A stretch of DNA of 24,651 bases from an uncultured Amaricoccus sp. (GTDB taxonomy: Bacteria; Pseudomonadota; Alphaproteobacteria; Rhodobacterales; Rhodobacteraceae). The stretch covers positions 1-24,651 of the forward strand of contig NZ_CALAGI010000055.1 of the NCBI RefSeq assembly GCF_937891315.1. Direction: 5' to 3'. How positions within the stretch are numbered: the first letter of the stretch is position 1; each line of letters opens with the position of its first letter. Shown one piece after another: positions 15,085 to 22,965 of this stretch. The notes under the pieces were generated by a model. It made no database searches and was not told the DNA's origin. It saw nothing but the letters and a program-made list of their open reading frames with translations. A program made the position numbers and the translations under genes.

Positions 15085-15203
15085 GCGCGACCCGGGAAGG
15101 ACCGGTCCCGGAACGAGACTTGAAAACGCGAGACTTGAAAACGCGGGCCTTGAAAACACGAACCTTGAAGAGACGGGCGGGAAACGGACTTGCCGATGGT
15201 TAA
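15081..15203 (+). CDS. Possible 40-codon ORF built of LKTR-type repeats
   Basis: ATG at 15081 overlaps the ATPase TGA (ATGA) and the ORF ends with TAA at 15201-15203, 8 bases inside the Wzz gene. The product is very basic and contains RDLKT RDLKT RALKT RTLKR, four tandem pentapeptides. It fills the otherwise untranslated gap between two operon genes and is positioned for translational coupling at both ends. No family is recognised. It may be a real micro-protein, or only a translated spacer that carries ribosomes to the Wzz start. Confidence 0.35.
   Translation: MSATREGPVPERDLKTRDLKTRALKTRTLKRRAGNGLADG
15114..15173 (+). repeat. 15-bp tandem repeat, four units
   Basis: Units at 15114, 15129, 15144 and 15159. 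The first two are identical (CGAGACTTGAAAACG); the third and fourth differ at three and five positions. The period is a multiple of three, so copy-number change would keep the frame of the 40-codon ORF. The A-rich cores stand out from the GC-rich surroundings. Confidence 0.85.
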
Positions 15204-16791
15204 TCTCGATCTGAAGTTCTACTGGGCGGTGTTCCTGCGCCGGCTGCCCTATTTCCTGGTGATCGTCGCCTTCCTGACCGCGGCGGCCGTGACCGTGGCG
15301 ATGATCCTGCCGCCGGTCTATACCAGCGGCGCCCGGATGCTGGTCGAGCCCCAGCAGATCCCGGACAAGCTCGCCCAGACCACCGTGCCGGTCAATCCCT
15401 ACGAGCAGGCCCAGATCATCGAGCAGCGGCTGATGACGCGGGCCAACCTGCTCGCGCTCGCCGAGCGGATCGGGCTCTATGCCGGCGTGGAGCCGGCGAT
15501 GACGGCCAATGCCATAGTCGGCGACATCCGCGATCGCGTCACCTTCATCGGCTTCACCCCCGATCCGACCCGCGCGGCCGAGCTGCCGGGGGCCACCATC
15601 ATCGGCGTCTCCTTCGACGCGCCGACGGCGGAATTCGCCAACAAGGGCGCGAACGAGCTGGTCAACCTGGTGCTCGAGGAGAATGTCAAGCTGCGCCAGG
15701 GCCGGGCCAACGACACGCTCACCTTCTTCCAGGCCGAGGTCGAGCGGCTCGCGGGCGAGCTCGAGCGGCAGAGCAACAAGATCGCCGAGTTCAAGACCAC
15801 GAATTTCGAGGCGCTGCCCGACAGCCTCCAGGAACGGCGCAACCGCCAGATCCTCGAGCAGGAGCGGCTGATCGCGCTCGAGCGCGAGGAATCCGACCTG
15901 CGCAACCAGCGCGCCACCGTGGTCTGGGTGTTCGAACGCACCGGCCGCTCGGCCACCGTCGGCGATCTCAGCCCCGAGGAGCAGCAGCTCGACACGCTGC
16001 GCAACGAACTCGTTCAGCAGCGCACGATCTACGCGGCGAGCAGCCCCCGCATCCGGATGCTCGAGAACCAGGTCGCGGGCCTTGCCAAGCTCGTCGAGGA
16101 ACAGCGGGCCTCGCGCGCGGTGCCGGGTCCCGACGGCCAGGCGGCCGCCCCCGCCTCCGAGCTCGATCTCGAGCTGGCGCCGATCGACGCGCGCCTGAAG
16201 TTCATCGCCGACGACAAGGCGACGATCCAGAAGACGCTCGACGATCTCAGCGCCACGATCCAGGCGACGCCGGTCAACGAGCAGATCCTCGGCGGGCTGG
16301 AGCGCGAACTCGCCAATATCCAGACCCAGTACAACGCCGCCGTCGAGAATACCGGCCAGGCGACGGTGGGCGAGCGCATCGAGGTCCTGTCCAAGGGCGA
16401 GCGCTTCAGCCTGATCGAGCAGCCGAACATGCCGACCGTGCCCTCGAGCCCGAACCGCAAGCTGATCGCCGCCGCCGGTCTGGTCGGCGGCCTCGGCGCC
16501 GGCCTCGGCTTCATCGTGCTGATGGAGATGCTGAACCGCTCGATCCGCCGCCCGGTCGAGCTCACGGCCCAGCTCGGCATGCAACCCTTCGCCACCGTGC
16601 CCTATATCCGCACCCCCGGCGAGGTGCGGCGCAAGCGGGCGATCGTCGCGGCGGCGCTGGCGGTGATCGTCGTCGGCCTCCCGGCGGCGCTGTTCGCGAT
16701 CCATACCTATTACATGCCGCTCGATCTTCTGGTGGACGACGGGCTCGCCAAGGTGGGCATCGCCCCGGACGACCCGCCGCCGGCGCAGTGA
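15196..16791 (+). CDS. Chain-length determinant (Wzz/GumC-like polysaccharide co-polymerase)
   Basis: A 531-residue inner-membrane protein. VNLDLKFYWAVFLRRLPYFLVIVAFLTAAAVTVAMILPPVYTSGARMLVEP is the Wzz N-terminus, with the first membrane segment at about 19-40. Residues 165-390 are a long charged coiled coil in the periplasm. PTVPSSPNRK (about 412-421) is the Pro-rich motif before the membrane segment LIAAAGLVGGLGAGLGFIVLMEML. Unusually, a third segment follows (AIVAAALAVIVVGLPAALFAIHTYY, about 481-505), leaving a short tail that would lie in the periplasm. There is no fused kinase domain; a separate kinase is encoded next. Together they should control polymer length. ATG at 15196 is taken; a TTG at 15190 would add two residues. 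Translation may be coupled to the preceding repeat ORF. Confidence 0.92.
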   Translation: MVNLDLKFYWAVFLRRLPYFLVIVAFLTAAAVTVAMILPPVYTSGARMLVEPQQIPDKLAQTTVPVNPYEQAQIIEQRLMTRANLLALAERIGLYAGVEPAMTANAIVGDIRDRVTFIGFTPDPTRAAELPGATIIGVSFDAPTAEFANKGANELVNLVLEENVKLRQGRANDTLTFFQAEVERLAGELERQSNKIAEFKTTNFEALPDSLQERRNRQILEQERLIALEREESDLRNQRATVVWVFERTGRSATVGDLSPEEQQLDTLRNELVQQRTIYAASSPRIRMLENQVAGLAKLVEEQRASRAVPGPDGQAAAPASELDLELAPIDARLKFIADDKATIQKTLDDLSATIQATPVNEQILGGLERELANIQTQYNAAVENTGQATVGERIEVLSKGERFSLIEQPNMPTVPSSPNRKLIAAAGLVGGLGAGLGFIVLMEMLNRSIRRPVELTAQLGMQPFATVPYIRTPGEVRRKRAIVAAALAVIVVGLPAALFAIHTYYMPLDLLVDDGLAKVGIAPDDPPPAQ

Positions 16792-16916
16792 CCGGCGGCC
16801 CGGGCGCCGGGATCAGCGCCGCCGCCGGGGCAAGGACGTGACCGCGAGAGACAAGACCGGCCCGGGCGCCCGGACGATTGGAAAAGCCCGGGCGGATTGG
16901 AAAAGAGAGACGATCG

Positions 16917-17759
16917 ATGGAACGCATCCAGGCAGCCATCCAGAAGGCCAAGGAACAGCGGGGCGAGGCGCCGGCCGGCCCCGCCGCGCCGGTGCTCGGC
17001 GCCGGGCCGGTGGCGGCGGCGCGCCAGGCGCGCGCCGGCGTGGCGCAGGGACCCGGCCCGGCCTGGCCCGAACTCGCCGGTTTCGAGCCCGATCCCGCGC
17101 AGATGTCGCGGGCCCGGGTGGTGACCTTCGCCGACGCCGATCCCGCCCATGTCACCTTCGACATGATGCGCACCAAGATCCTGCGGGTGCTGCGGCAGAA
17201 CGGCTGGACCTCGCTCGGCATCACCTCGCCCACGGCCGATTGCGGCAAGACCACGGTCAGCCTCAACCTCGCCTTCAGCCTCGCCCATCAGCCGGAGATC
17301 CGCACGGTCCTCGTCGATCTCGACCTGCGCCGCCCGGCGGTCGCGCGCCATCTCGGCCTCGCCGCGCCGCAGTCGATGGCGAGCGTGCTGCGGGGCACCC
17401 GGCCGGTGGCGGAGAATTTCGTGCGCTACGGCGACAATCTCGCCATCGGCACCAACGCCAGCGGCATCCGCGCCTCGTCCGAGCTCCTGCTCAATCCGGC
17501 GACGGCCCAGGGCGTGGCCGGGCTCAAGGCCGCGTTCCAGCCCGATGTCATCCTCTACGACCTGCCGCCGATGCTGCAGAGCGACGATGTCATGGCCTTC
17601 CTGCCGCATCTCGATTGCGTGCTGCTGATCGCCGCCGCCGAGAAGAGCCGCCTCGACGAGGTGGACAAATGCGAGCACGAGCTTTCGGAACAGACCAATG
17701 TGCTCGGCGTGGTGCTGAACAAGTGCCGGTACGGCGGCGAGGAATACGGCTACTATTGA
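16917..17759 (+). CDS. BY-type tyrosine kinase / CpsD-like ATPase of EPS locus
   Basis: A 280-residue cytoplasmic P-loop protein. After MERIQAAIQKAKEQRG and an Ala/Pro-rich linker come FDMMRTKILRVLRQNGWTSLGITSPTADCGKTTVSLNLAFSLA (Walker A, Lys111), VLVDLDLRRP (Walker A', Asp134 and Asp136) and VILYDLPPML (Walker B, Asp215). NVLGVVLNKCRYGGEEYGYY ends with a Tyr cluster that fits autophosphorylation. BY kinases partner Wzz proteins, and phosphorylation cycles steer polymer length. The usual Walker A glycine-glutamate is Asp-Cys here. ATG at 16917 has AGAGA upstream; an in-frame start at 16878 is less likely. The 125 bp leader before it holds two copies of GATTGGAAAAG (16876 and 16895). Confidence 0.9.
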   Translation: MERIQAAIQKAKEQRGEAPAGPAAPVLGAGPVAAARQARAGVAQGPGPAWPELAGFEPDPAQMSRARVVTFADADPAHVTFDMMRTKILRVLRQNGWTSLGITSPTADCGKTTVSLNLAFSLAHQPEIRTVLVDLDLRRPAVARHLGLAAPQSMASVLRGTRPVAENFVRYGDNLAIGTNASGIRASSELLLNPATAQGVAGLKAAFQPDVILYDLPPMLQSDDVMAFLPHLDCVLLIAAAEKSRLDEVDKCEHELSEQTNVLGVVLNKCRYGGEEYGYY

Positions 17760-17893
17760 GCCGGAACGGGACGGCCGGGGGTTGAACGGCCGGACGGGAG
17801 AAAGCGGGCGGCGGCCGCGAGGCCGGCGCCGGGGGGAAGGCGGCGCGCGGGTCCAGGGGTGGGCGCGGACGCCCGGAAGCGTGGTGGGGTTCA

Positions 17894-19756
17894 ATGTTCG
17901 AGGGAAAGCCGACCTGGCCCGGTCCGGGCGCGGGAGACGCGCCGCCCACGCCGAAGGAGGTCTTCGGCGAGACCCGCGGGGCCGAGATCAGCATGGCCGA
18001 GATCAGCGTGATCGTCGCCTGCTACAACGGGGCCGAGACGCTGGGCGAGACGCTGGAGAGCCTCGTCCGCCAGGACTGGGACCGCCCCTGGGAGATCGTC
18101 TTCGCCGACAACGGCTCGACCGACGCCTCGGCGGCGATCTTCGCCGAGACCGCCCGCCGCCATCCCGGGGTACGGATGCGCCGGGTGGATGCCTCGGCCG
18201 AGAAGGGCAAGGTCTTCGCGCTCAATACCGGCATCCGCGCGGCGAAGGGCCGGGCGCTGCTGTTCTGCGACGCCGACGACACGGTGGCGCCGGGCTGGCT
18301 CGCCGCCATGGGCGCCGCGCTCGACGCGGCGCCGCTGGTCGCGGCCCGCATGGATGTCCGCGTCCTCAATCCCGACTGGGCGGTCGGCCAGCGCCGGCAG
18401 CAGCAGGAGACCGGGCTCGGCTTCATTCCGCACGCGCCCTTCAGCCCGATGGCCGGTGGCGCCACCCTGGGCTTCCACCGCGAGGTGTTCGAGGCGGTGG
18501 GGGGCTTCGACCCCGCCTTCCGGGTGATGGAGGACGATGATTTCTGCGTCCGGGTCCATCTCGCGGGCTATGACATGAAATACGTGCCGGACGCAGTCTA
18601 TAACTACCGCTTCCGGCTCGATCCCGCCTCGATCTATCGCCAGGGCTATCAGTACAGCTACTTCCGCGGCCTGATGCGTCGGCGCTACGCGCCCGGGAAC
18701 CGCTGGGCGCCCGGTCCCTGGATCGCACTTCTCGCCCGCGTCGGCCGGCTGCGCGGCGCGCTGCTGAAGGACGCGCTTCTGCGTCGCGAGCGCCCGGCCG
18801 ACGACCAGGCACGGATCCAGCGCGCGCTCGGCGGCGCGGTCGGCGATCTCGCCGGCTCGCTCGCCTTCGGCGTCGCCCCGCCCGAACCCTCGCCGCCGGC
18901 CCCGCCTTCCTCAGGACAACCCGCCGCCGGACGGACGCCGCCTCCCCCCACTTCGCCGAAGCTCCTCGCCCGGGCGCGCGGGCTGGCGCGACGGGTGGCG
19001 CATCGCGCCCTGCGCCCCGTGGCCGGCTCGATCCTGTCGGCGCGGCTGGCCGAGAAGCGCATGGCGCTCACCTTCGACGACGGGCCGGATCCGGAGACGA
19101 CGCCGGCCGTGCTCGACGCGCTCGCCCGCCACGGCATGCGCGCCACCTTCTTTCTCGTGGGCGAGCGCGCCGCGCGGTACCCCGAGCTCGTCGCCCGCAT
19201 CGCCGCCGAGGGCCACGAGATCGGCAACCACGGCTGGGACCATCCCTCGCTGCCGACGCTGCCCGCCGCCGCCGTCCGCGAGCAGATCGCCCGGACCCGC
19301 GCCACGCTGGCGCCGCATGGCCAGGCGCTGATGCGCCCGCCCTATGGCGACCAGAGCCTCGCCACCCATCTCGCCGCGCGCCGCCTCGGCTACAAGGTGG
19401 TGATCTGGAGCGTGGTGGGCCGGGACTGGCTCGACGAGGATGCCGAGGCGATCGCCGGCCGGATCCTGGCCGAGGCGGCGCCGGGGGCGATCGCGCTCTT
19501 GCATGACACGCTCTATTCCTTCGCCGAGGAGCGCCACCGCGACCGCGGTCCGACCATCGGCGCGCTGGCGCTCCTGCGCGCGCGGCTGCCGGACTACAGC
19601 TTTGTCACCGTCTCCGAACTCCTCGCCGCCGGCCGCCCGGTGACCCGCTACTGGGTCCGCGCGCCCAAGGCCGGCTGGCTCGCGGGCCTCTCCGTCGCCG
19701 AAGGCGACAGGGACCACCGCGTCGCCGAAGGCGACGGGGACCACGCGGCCAGGTAG
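17894..19756 (+). CDS. Fusion of GT2 glycosyltransferase and NodB polysaccharide deacetylase
   Basis: A 620-residue two-domain protein. Residues 36-300 are a GT2 domain: ISVIVACYNGAETL, FADNGSTDAS, FCDADD with Asp126/Asp128 as the DXD site, then GGFDPAFRVMEDDDFCVRV. A Pro-rich linker (about 315-350) leads to a NodB domain: ALTFDDGPDPETT (Asp395, Asp396), NHGWDHPSL (metal ligands His446, His450), RPPYGD (481-486), VVIWSVVGRDW and LLHD (His537, Asp538). All five NodB motifs are recognisable, so both halves look active. The GT domain needs cytoplasmic UDP-sugar, while NodB enzymes often work outside; no signal peptide or clear membrane segment is seen, so a cytoplasmic GlcNAc deacetylation coupled to transfer is suggested. 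GTGGGG lies before ATG 17894; ATG 17993 is an alternative start. The C-terminus carries a 27-bp tandem duplication. Confidence 0.88.
   Translation: MFEGKPTWPGPGAGDAPPTPKEVFGETRGAEISMAEISVIVACYNGAETLGETLESLVRQDWDRPWEIVFADNGSTDASAAIFAETARRHPGVRMRRVDASAEKGKVFALNTGIRAAKGRALLFCDADDTVAPGWLAAMGAALDAAPLVAARMDVRVLNPDWAVGQRRQQQETGLGFIPHAPFSPMAGGATLGFHREVFEAVGGFDPAFRVMEDDDFCVRVHLAGYDMKYVPDAVYNYRFRLDPASIYRQGYQYSYFRGLMRRRYAPGNRWAPGPWIALLARVGRLRGALLKDALLRRERPADDQARIQRALGGAVGDLAGSLAFGVAPPEPSPPAPPSSGQPAAGRTPPPPTSPKLLARARGLARRVAHRALRPVAGSILSARLAEKRMALTFDDGPDPETTPAVLDALARHGMRATFFLVGERAARYPELVARIAAEGHEIGNHGWDHPSLPTLPAAAVREQIARTRATLAPHGQALMRPPYGDQSLATHLAARRLGYKVVIWSVVGRDWLDEDAEAIAGRILAEAAPGAIALLHDTLYSFAEERHRDRGPTIGALALLRARLPDYSFVTVSELLAAGRPVTRYWVRAPKAGWLAGLSVAEGDRDHRVAEGDGDHAAR
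19694..19747 (+). repeat. 27-bp tandem duplication at the 3' end of the GT2-NodB gene
   Basis: Two units (19694-19720 and 19721-19747), differing at two or three bases, encode VAEGDRDHR and VAEGDGDHA just before the stop. Each starts with the small palindrome GTCGCC-GAA-GGCGAC. It lies after the NodB domain and lengthens the tail in frame. Confidence 0.8.
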
Positions 19757-19774
19757 GTCCGCGGCCTGTTCCCC

Positions 19775-19796
19775 CGAGCCGGCTCTGCCGGATCGG
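19775..19796 (+). repeat. 22-bp dispersed repeat, copy 2 (possible bidirectional terminator)
   Basis: Matches the complement of 8947-8968 with one mismatch. It contains GAGCCGGCTC and a CCGGC-TCT-GCCGG stem. It sits in the 56 bp between the convergent GT2-NodB and GT4 stops, where a terminator is expected. Confidence 0.6.
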
Positions 19797-19812
19797 GCGC
19801 CGCTCCAGATGT

Positions 19813-21093
19813 TCAGGCCGCGCCGGGGCGGTCTTCGGTCAGTTCGCGGAACCGCGCCTCGTAGAGGCCGATGTTGCGGCCGGTGTCGTAGGTGGTCTCG
19901 ACGAAGGCGCGGGCGCTCGTGCTCAGCGCCGGCAGCCGGTCCTTCCGCGCCGCGATCTCGAGGAGCTTCGCGGCCCAGGCCTCGGGCGTGTTGGCGACGC
20001 GGTAGCCGGTTTCGCCCTCGATCACATAGTCGGGCAGGGGCGGCACGTCCGAGGCGAGCACCGGCAGGCCGAGCATCATCGATTCCAGGATGATCTTGCT
20101 CACCCCCTCGTGGTCGCAGGGATGGCAGAGCAGATCCGCTCGCCGCATCGCCGCCCAGAGCGCGTCCTGCGGCAGGAAGGGCCTGATCTCGACCCGGTCG
20201 GCGAGCCCGAGCGCGTCGCGCCGGCGGGTGACCTCGGCCACGGTCTCGCCGATGCCGACCATGGTGACCCGGAAGGCCAGCCGGTCGCGGAGAAGGCCGA
20301 GCGCCTCGATCAGCAGATCCTGCCGCTTCTGCGGCCGCGAGAAGCGCGTCGCCACCAGGATCTCGAGACCGGGGCCGGGGCTCGGCCCGTCCCAGCTCCG
20401 CGCCACCCGGCCGACATCGACGCCGATGTCGGCGACGAAGGCGCCGCGGGGTCCGAATCCGGGTGCGAGCCCGAGCCCGGCCTCGGCGGCCTTGGCCTCG
20501 ACGAGCGCGCGCGAGCGGTCCGAGAGATAATTGATGGCATCGACCCCGTTGAACACCCGGTCATAGCGCGCCGCCGCCGGCGAGCCGGGGCCGCCGCCGG
20601 CCAGGATAGCATCGTGCCAGCTCACGCCCGCCATGCGCAGGACGATGACCATCCCCGCCGCCTCGGCCGCGCGCGCCGCCAGCGCCTGGTCGAGGAAATC
20701 CATCTCGTAGAAGGCATAGAGCAGGTCGAACCGCCGCCGCCCATCCGCGCCGGCCTCGCCCGCCCCGGTCCCGAACAGCCGCCGGCGCACCCGCGCCCAG
20801 GCGGCCGCGTCGAGCGACGCGCCGATCCGCCCGGGCCGGAGGCCGAGGCGCTGTTCGAGCCGCCGGCCGAGCCGTGCCCGGAGGCTGCGCCGCGGCCCAG
20901 GGAGGAGCAGGAGGCGGACGCCGTTCACTGAAGTCTCCCGCGCGAAGGGGACCATGTCCGGCCGCAGCGAGGCATAGGTGACCTCGTGTCCCCGCGCGGC
21001 CATCCCCTCGGCGATCAGCCGCATGGAATTCTCGGCCCCCCCGACCCGGTTGCGCAGAAAGGGCGATTGCTCGGAGAAGAACAGGATACGCAT
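19813..21093 (-). CDS. Glycosyltransferase family 4 (GT-B fold)
   Basis: A 426-residue retaining GT4-type transferase. MRILFFSEQSPFLRNRVGGAENSMRLIAEGMAARGHEVTYASLRP is the N-terminal Rossmann domain with the GGAE acceptor loop. FVADIGVDVGRV and EILVATRFSRPQKRQDLLIEALGLL mark the C-terminal nucleotide-sugar domain. HPCDHEGVSKIILESMMLGLPVLASDVPPLPDYV holds the E-x7-E pair (Glu329, Glu337), and ETGYRV follows. It should add an alpha-linked sugar to the lipid-linked EPS unit at the cytoplasmic membrane. It stands alone on the minus strand, convergent with GT2-NodB and divergent from the Wzy-like gene, so it has its own control. ATG at 21093 opens directly at the family N-terminus. Donor and acceptor are unknown. 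Confidence 0.9.
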   Translation of the reverse strand: MRILFFSEQSPFLRNRVGGAENSMRLIAEGMAARGHEVTYASLRPDMVPFARETSVNGVRLLLLPGPRRSLRARLGRRLEQRLGLRPGRIGASLDAAAWARVRRRLFGTGAGEAGADGRRRFDLLYAFYEMDFLDQALAARAAEAAGMVIVLRMAGVSWHDAILAGGGPGSPAAARYDRVFNGVDAINYLSDRSRALVEAKAAEAGLGLAPGFGPRGAFVADIGVDVGRVARSWDGPSPGPGLEILVATRFSRPQKRQDLLIEALGLLRDRLAFRVTMVGIGETVAEVTRRRDALGLADRVEIRPFLPQDALWAAMRRADLLCHPCDHEGVSKIILESMMLGLPVLASDVPPLPDYVIEGETGYRVANTPEAWAAKLLEIAARKDRLPALSTSARAFVETTYDTGRNIGLYEARFRELTEDRPGAA

Positions 21094-21232
21094 GGAGGCC
21101 TTGGTCCGGTCCGGTAACGGGAGCGCCGCGCATAGGACCCCCGGCGGATCCGCCCGTCAACCTTCGTGAGGAACCGGCCCCATGCCCTGGCGTCCCGCGG
21201 AAGGTTCCCGCGCTTCTCCAGGGCGTTTCGCA

Positions 21233-21270
21233 GGACAACCGCGCGCCCGGGGGACCCTGCGCGGTTGTCC
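21233..21270. repeat. Perfect 12-bp inverted repeat
   Basis: GGACAACCGCGC (21233-21244) and GCGCGGTTGTCC (21259-21270) are exact complements around a 14-base loop. It lies between two divergent starts, not at a gene end, so a terminator role is not the obvious one. It could be an attenuator for the GT4 transcript, a binding site, or a stray palindromic element. Confidence 0.7.
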
Positions 21271-21292
21271 GCCGGATCGCGCGGAGGCGGCA

Positions 21293-21344
21293 TTGACCAA
21301 TCCCCGGGGCGGCTATGGTCAAGACATCGCATTGCGCCTATAAT
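21293..21344 (+). promoter_or_regulatory. Candidate promoter and operator of the Wzy-ABC unit
   Basis: TTGACC (21293-21298) and GGTCAA (21317-21322) form an inverted repeat 18 bases apart, centred near CCCCGGGG. TATAAT lies at 21339-21344, a perfect -10 hexamer in a GC-rich genome. No strong -35 sits 17 bases upstream of it; GGTCAA overlaps where one would be. TTGACC with TATGGT (21314) at 15 bases is an alternative core. The arrangement suggests a regulated promoter. Confidence 0.4.
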
Positions 21345-21449
21345 TCGCCGGGTTGAATTCTGGGCACGGGTTCGGGCAGGGTCGGGCCTGGCTGGTCGTG
21401 GGCACCCTGTCTCTCCCGCGGTTGCGTTTGTCGGTTCCGGATCGTGTAA

Positions 21450-22880
21450 ATGGTTCTTCAAGCCTCTGAGATCGCGGATGCTCCGCCGACCCGCCGGAGC
21501 CGGGCGACGCGCGCGCCCCGGGACGGACAGGCTGGTCCGATCCGGGTGCTTGGCATTGGCGGACCGCTTCTGCTGGCGCTCTACATGGCGAGCATGTTCC
21601 TGCCCATGGCCTTCGTGATCGGCGGGCTGCGCGTCACGCCTTACGCCGGGCTGCTCATCCTCTTCGTCGGACCGCTGTTCCTGGCCTTTCTGAGGGACCG
21701 GACCAACCGTTTCGTGGCACTCGATTTCTTCATGGTCGCCCATATCGCATGGATGGCGATCGCCATCCTGTACACGGAGGGTCTGTCCAGAGGGGTCTTC
21801 GTCGTGAACACCGCGCTCACATCGCTCGGTGGATACATGATCGGACGCGTCCTGATCCGCGGTCCCGAGGATTACGAGCGCCTGTTTCGATATTTCTTCT
21901 ACGGGATCCTGCTCTATCTGCCGTTCGCGCTGCTCGAACTGTTCACCAAGCAGGTTCCGATCCGCGATGTCCTGCGCCTGATCGCGGAGGTCGATCCCCG
22001 GCCCAACAATCCGCGGATCGGCCTCAATCGCGTCCAGGCGTTCCTGGAGCATCCGATCACCTATGGCATGTTCTGCTCGATCGGCGTGGCCAATCTGTAC
22101 TATATCTACCGCGGCCGCTGGTTCAAGCAGGTCACGCGCACCGGAACCGCGGTGGTCATGACCCTGCTCTCGCTCTCCTCGGCGCCGACCATCGCGCTCG
22201 GCATCCAGTTCGCGCTGATCGCCTGGGACCGGATGCTGAAGGGCATCCGGTACAAATGGGTGGCCTTGATCCTCATCGTGGGCGTGACGGTCTCGGTCCT
22301 GCATCTGGCCTCGCCGCATGGTCTCGTCGGCCTCGTCATCGACAATCTGTCCTATGAATCCGATACCGGCTGGGCCCGGGTCGAGATCTTCAACTACGGC
22401 AGCGCGGAGGTCATGCGGCATCCCCTGTTCGGGATCGGCTTCACGGAATGGATCCGGCCCTTCTGGCGCAATGGTTCGGTGGACAATTTCTGGCTGCTGA
22501 CGGCCATGCGGTACGGTTTGCCGGCACTGCTCTTCCTGCTCGGAGGGCTCGCCGTCCACGCTGGTCAGCTCATGTCCCGTCGGGATCTCTCCGAAGAGTG
22601 GGCGGGGATGCGCATGGGCTATGTCGCCGCCTGGGCCGGGATCGTCTTCGTGCTCGCCACCGTCTATATCTGGGGAACGGCCTATATCTTCATCATGACC
22701 TACATGGGCGCCGGGGCCTGGCTCTATACCACGCCGACCCCTCCGGCCCGCTACAGGCGTCTCGGCGAGATCCAGGACACGGGCGCCGGGGCCCGCGCCT
22801 CGGCCGGCGTCGGCCGAACCGCCGGAGCACCCTCCACCCTCCGCCCTCCTCCGCCCGCGCGGCGCGCGAGACGATCTTGA
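21450..22880 (+). CDS. Wzy/O-antigen ligase-like EPS polymerase
   Basis: A 476-residue protein with about ten to twelve membrane segments (VLGIGGPLLLALYMASMFLPMAFVIGG, AGLLILFVGPLFLAFL, FFYGILLYLPFALLELF and others). HPLFGIGFTEW (from His324) is the characteristic P-x-FGIG motif of the Wzy/WaaL superfamily, and the large loop before it holds HPITYG. These enzymes join lipid-linked repeat units in the periplasm. The C-terminal 60 residues are polar and Pro/Arg-rich with no sorting motif. Codon use looks less GC-extreme than in neighbours (more third-position A/T such as CTGTACACGGAG, TCCTATGAATCC), a possible sign of separate origin, as is common for polymerases. The ribosome-binding site before 21450 is weak. 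The ABC transporter follows after 85 bp on the same strand. Confidence 0.85.
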   Translation: MVLQASEIADAPPTRRSRATRAPRDGQAGPIRVLGIGGPLLLALYMASMFLPMAFVIGGLRVTPYAGLLILFVGPLFLAFLRDRTNRFVALDFFMVAHIAWMAIAILYTEGLSRGVFVVNTALTSLGGYMIGRVLIRGPEDYERLFRYFFYGILLYLPFALLELFTKQVPIRDVLRLIAEVDPRPNNPRIGLNRVQAFLEHPITYGMFCSIGVANLYYIYRGRWFKQVTRTGTAVVMTLLSLSSAPTIALGIQFALIAWDRMLKGIRYKWVALILIVGVTVSVLHLASPHGLVGLVIDNLSYESDTGWARVEIFNYGSAEVMRHPLFGIGFTEWIRPFWRNGSVDNFWLLTAMRYGLPALLFLLGGLAVHAGQLMSRRDLSEEWAGMRMGYVAAWAGIVFVLATVYIWGTAYIFIMTYMGAGAWLYTTPTPPARYRRLGEIQDTGAGARASAGVGRTAGAPSTLRPPPPARRARRS

Positions 22881-22965
22881 TGGATTGCCCCGAGAGCGGC
22901 GCGGGGATCCGCCGCCATCCGCCTGGCCGCGCCGGCCTGCCAGGAAACCAGACGAGATCGCGCCC

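Larger units (their letters stand above)
21094..21449. promoter_or_regulatory. Divergent intergenic region (GT4 / Wzy-like)
   Basis: A 356 bp gap with no convincing gene. It holds a perfect 12-bp inverted repeat at 21233-21270 and an operator-like inverted repeat plus a TATAAT box at 21293-21344, listed separately. The plus-strand leader from the TATAAT box to the Wzy-like ATG is about 100 bases long. Confidence 0.5.

Noticed and set aside
15114..15173. Tandem 15-bp units considered as a CRISPR array or iteron origin
   Set aside because: The units abut with no spacers and lie in frame inside an operon; there are no cas or replication genes nearby.
14155..16704. 849-codon minus-strand open frame opposite the ATPase and Wzz genes
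   Set aside because: Composition is Asp/Leu/Gly/His/Arg-rich in the manner of an antisense shadow; both genes on the other strand have clear motifs.
21390..22880. Possible sorting tail at the C-terminus of the Wzy-like protein
   Set aside because: The tail ends Pro/Arg-rich, but no PEP/VPLPA-type motif precedes a membrane segment; the last membrane segment is about 60 residues from the end.
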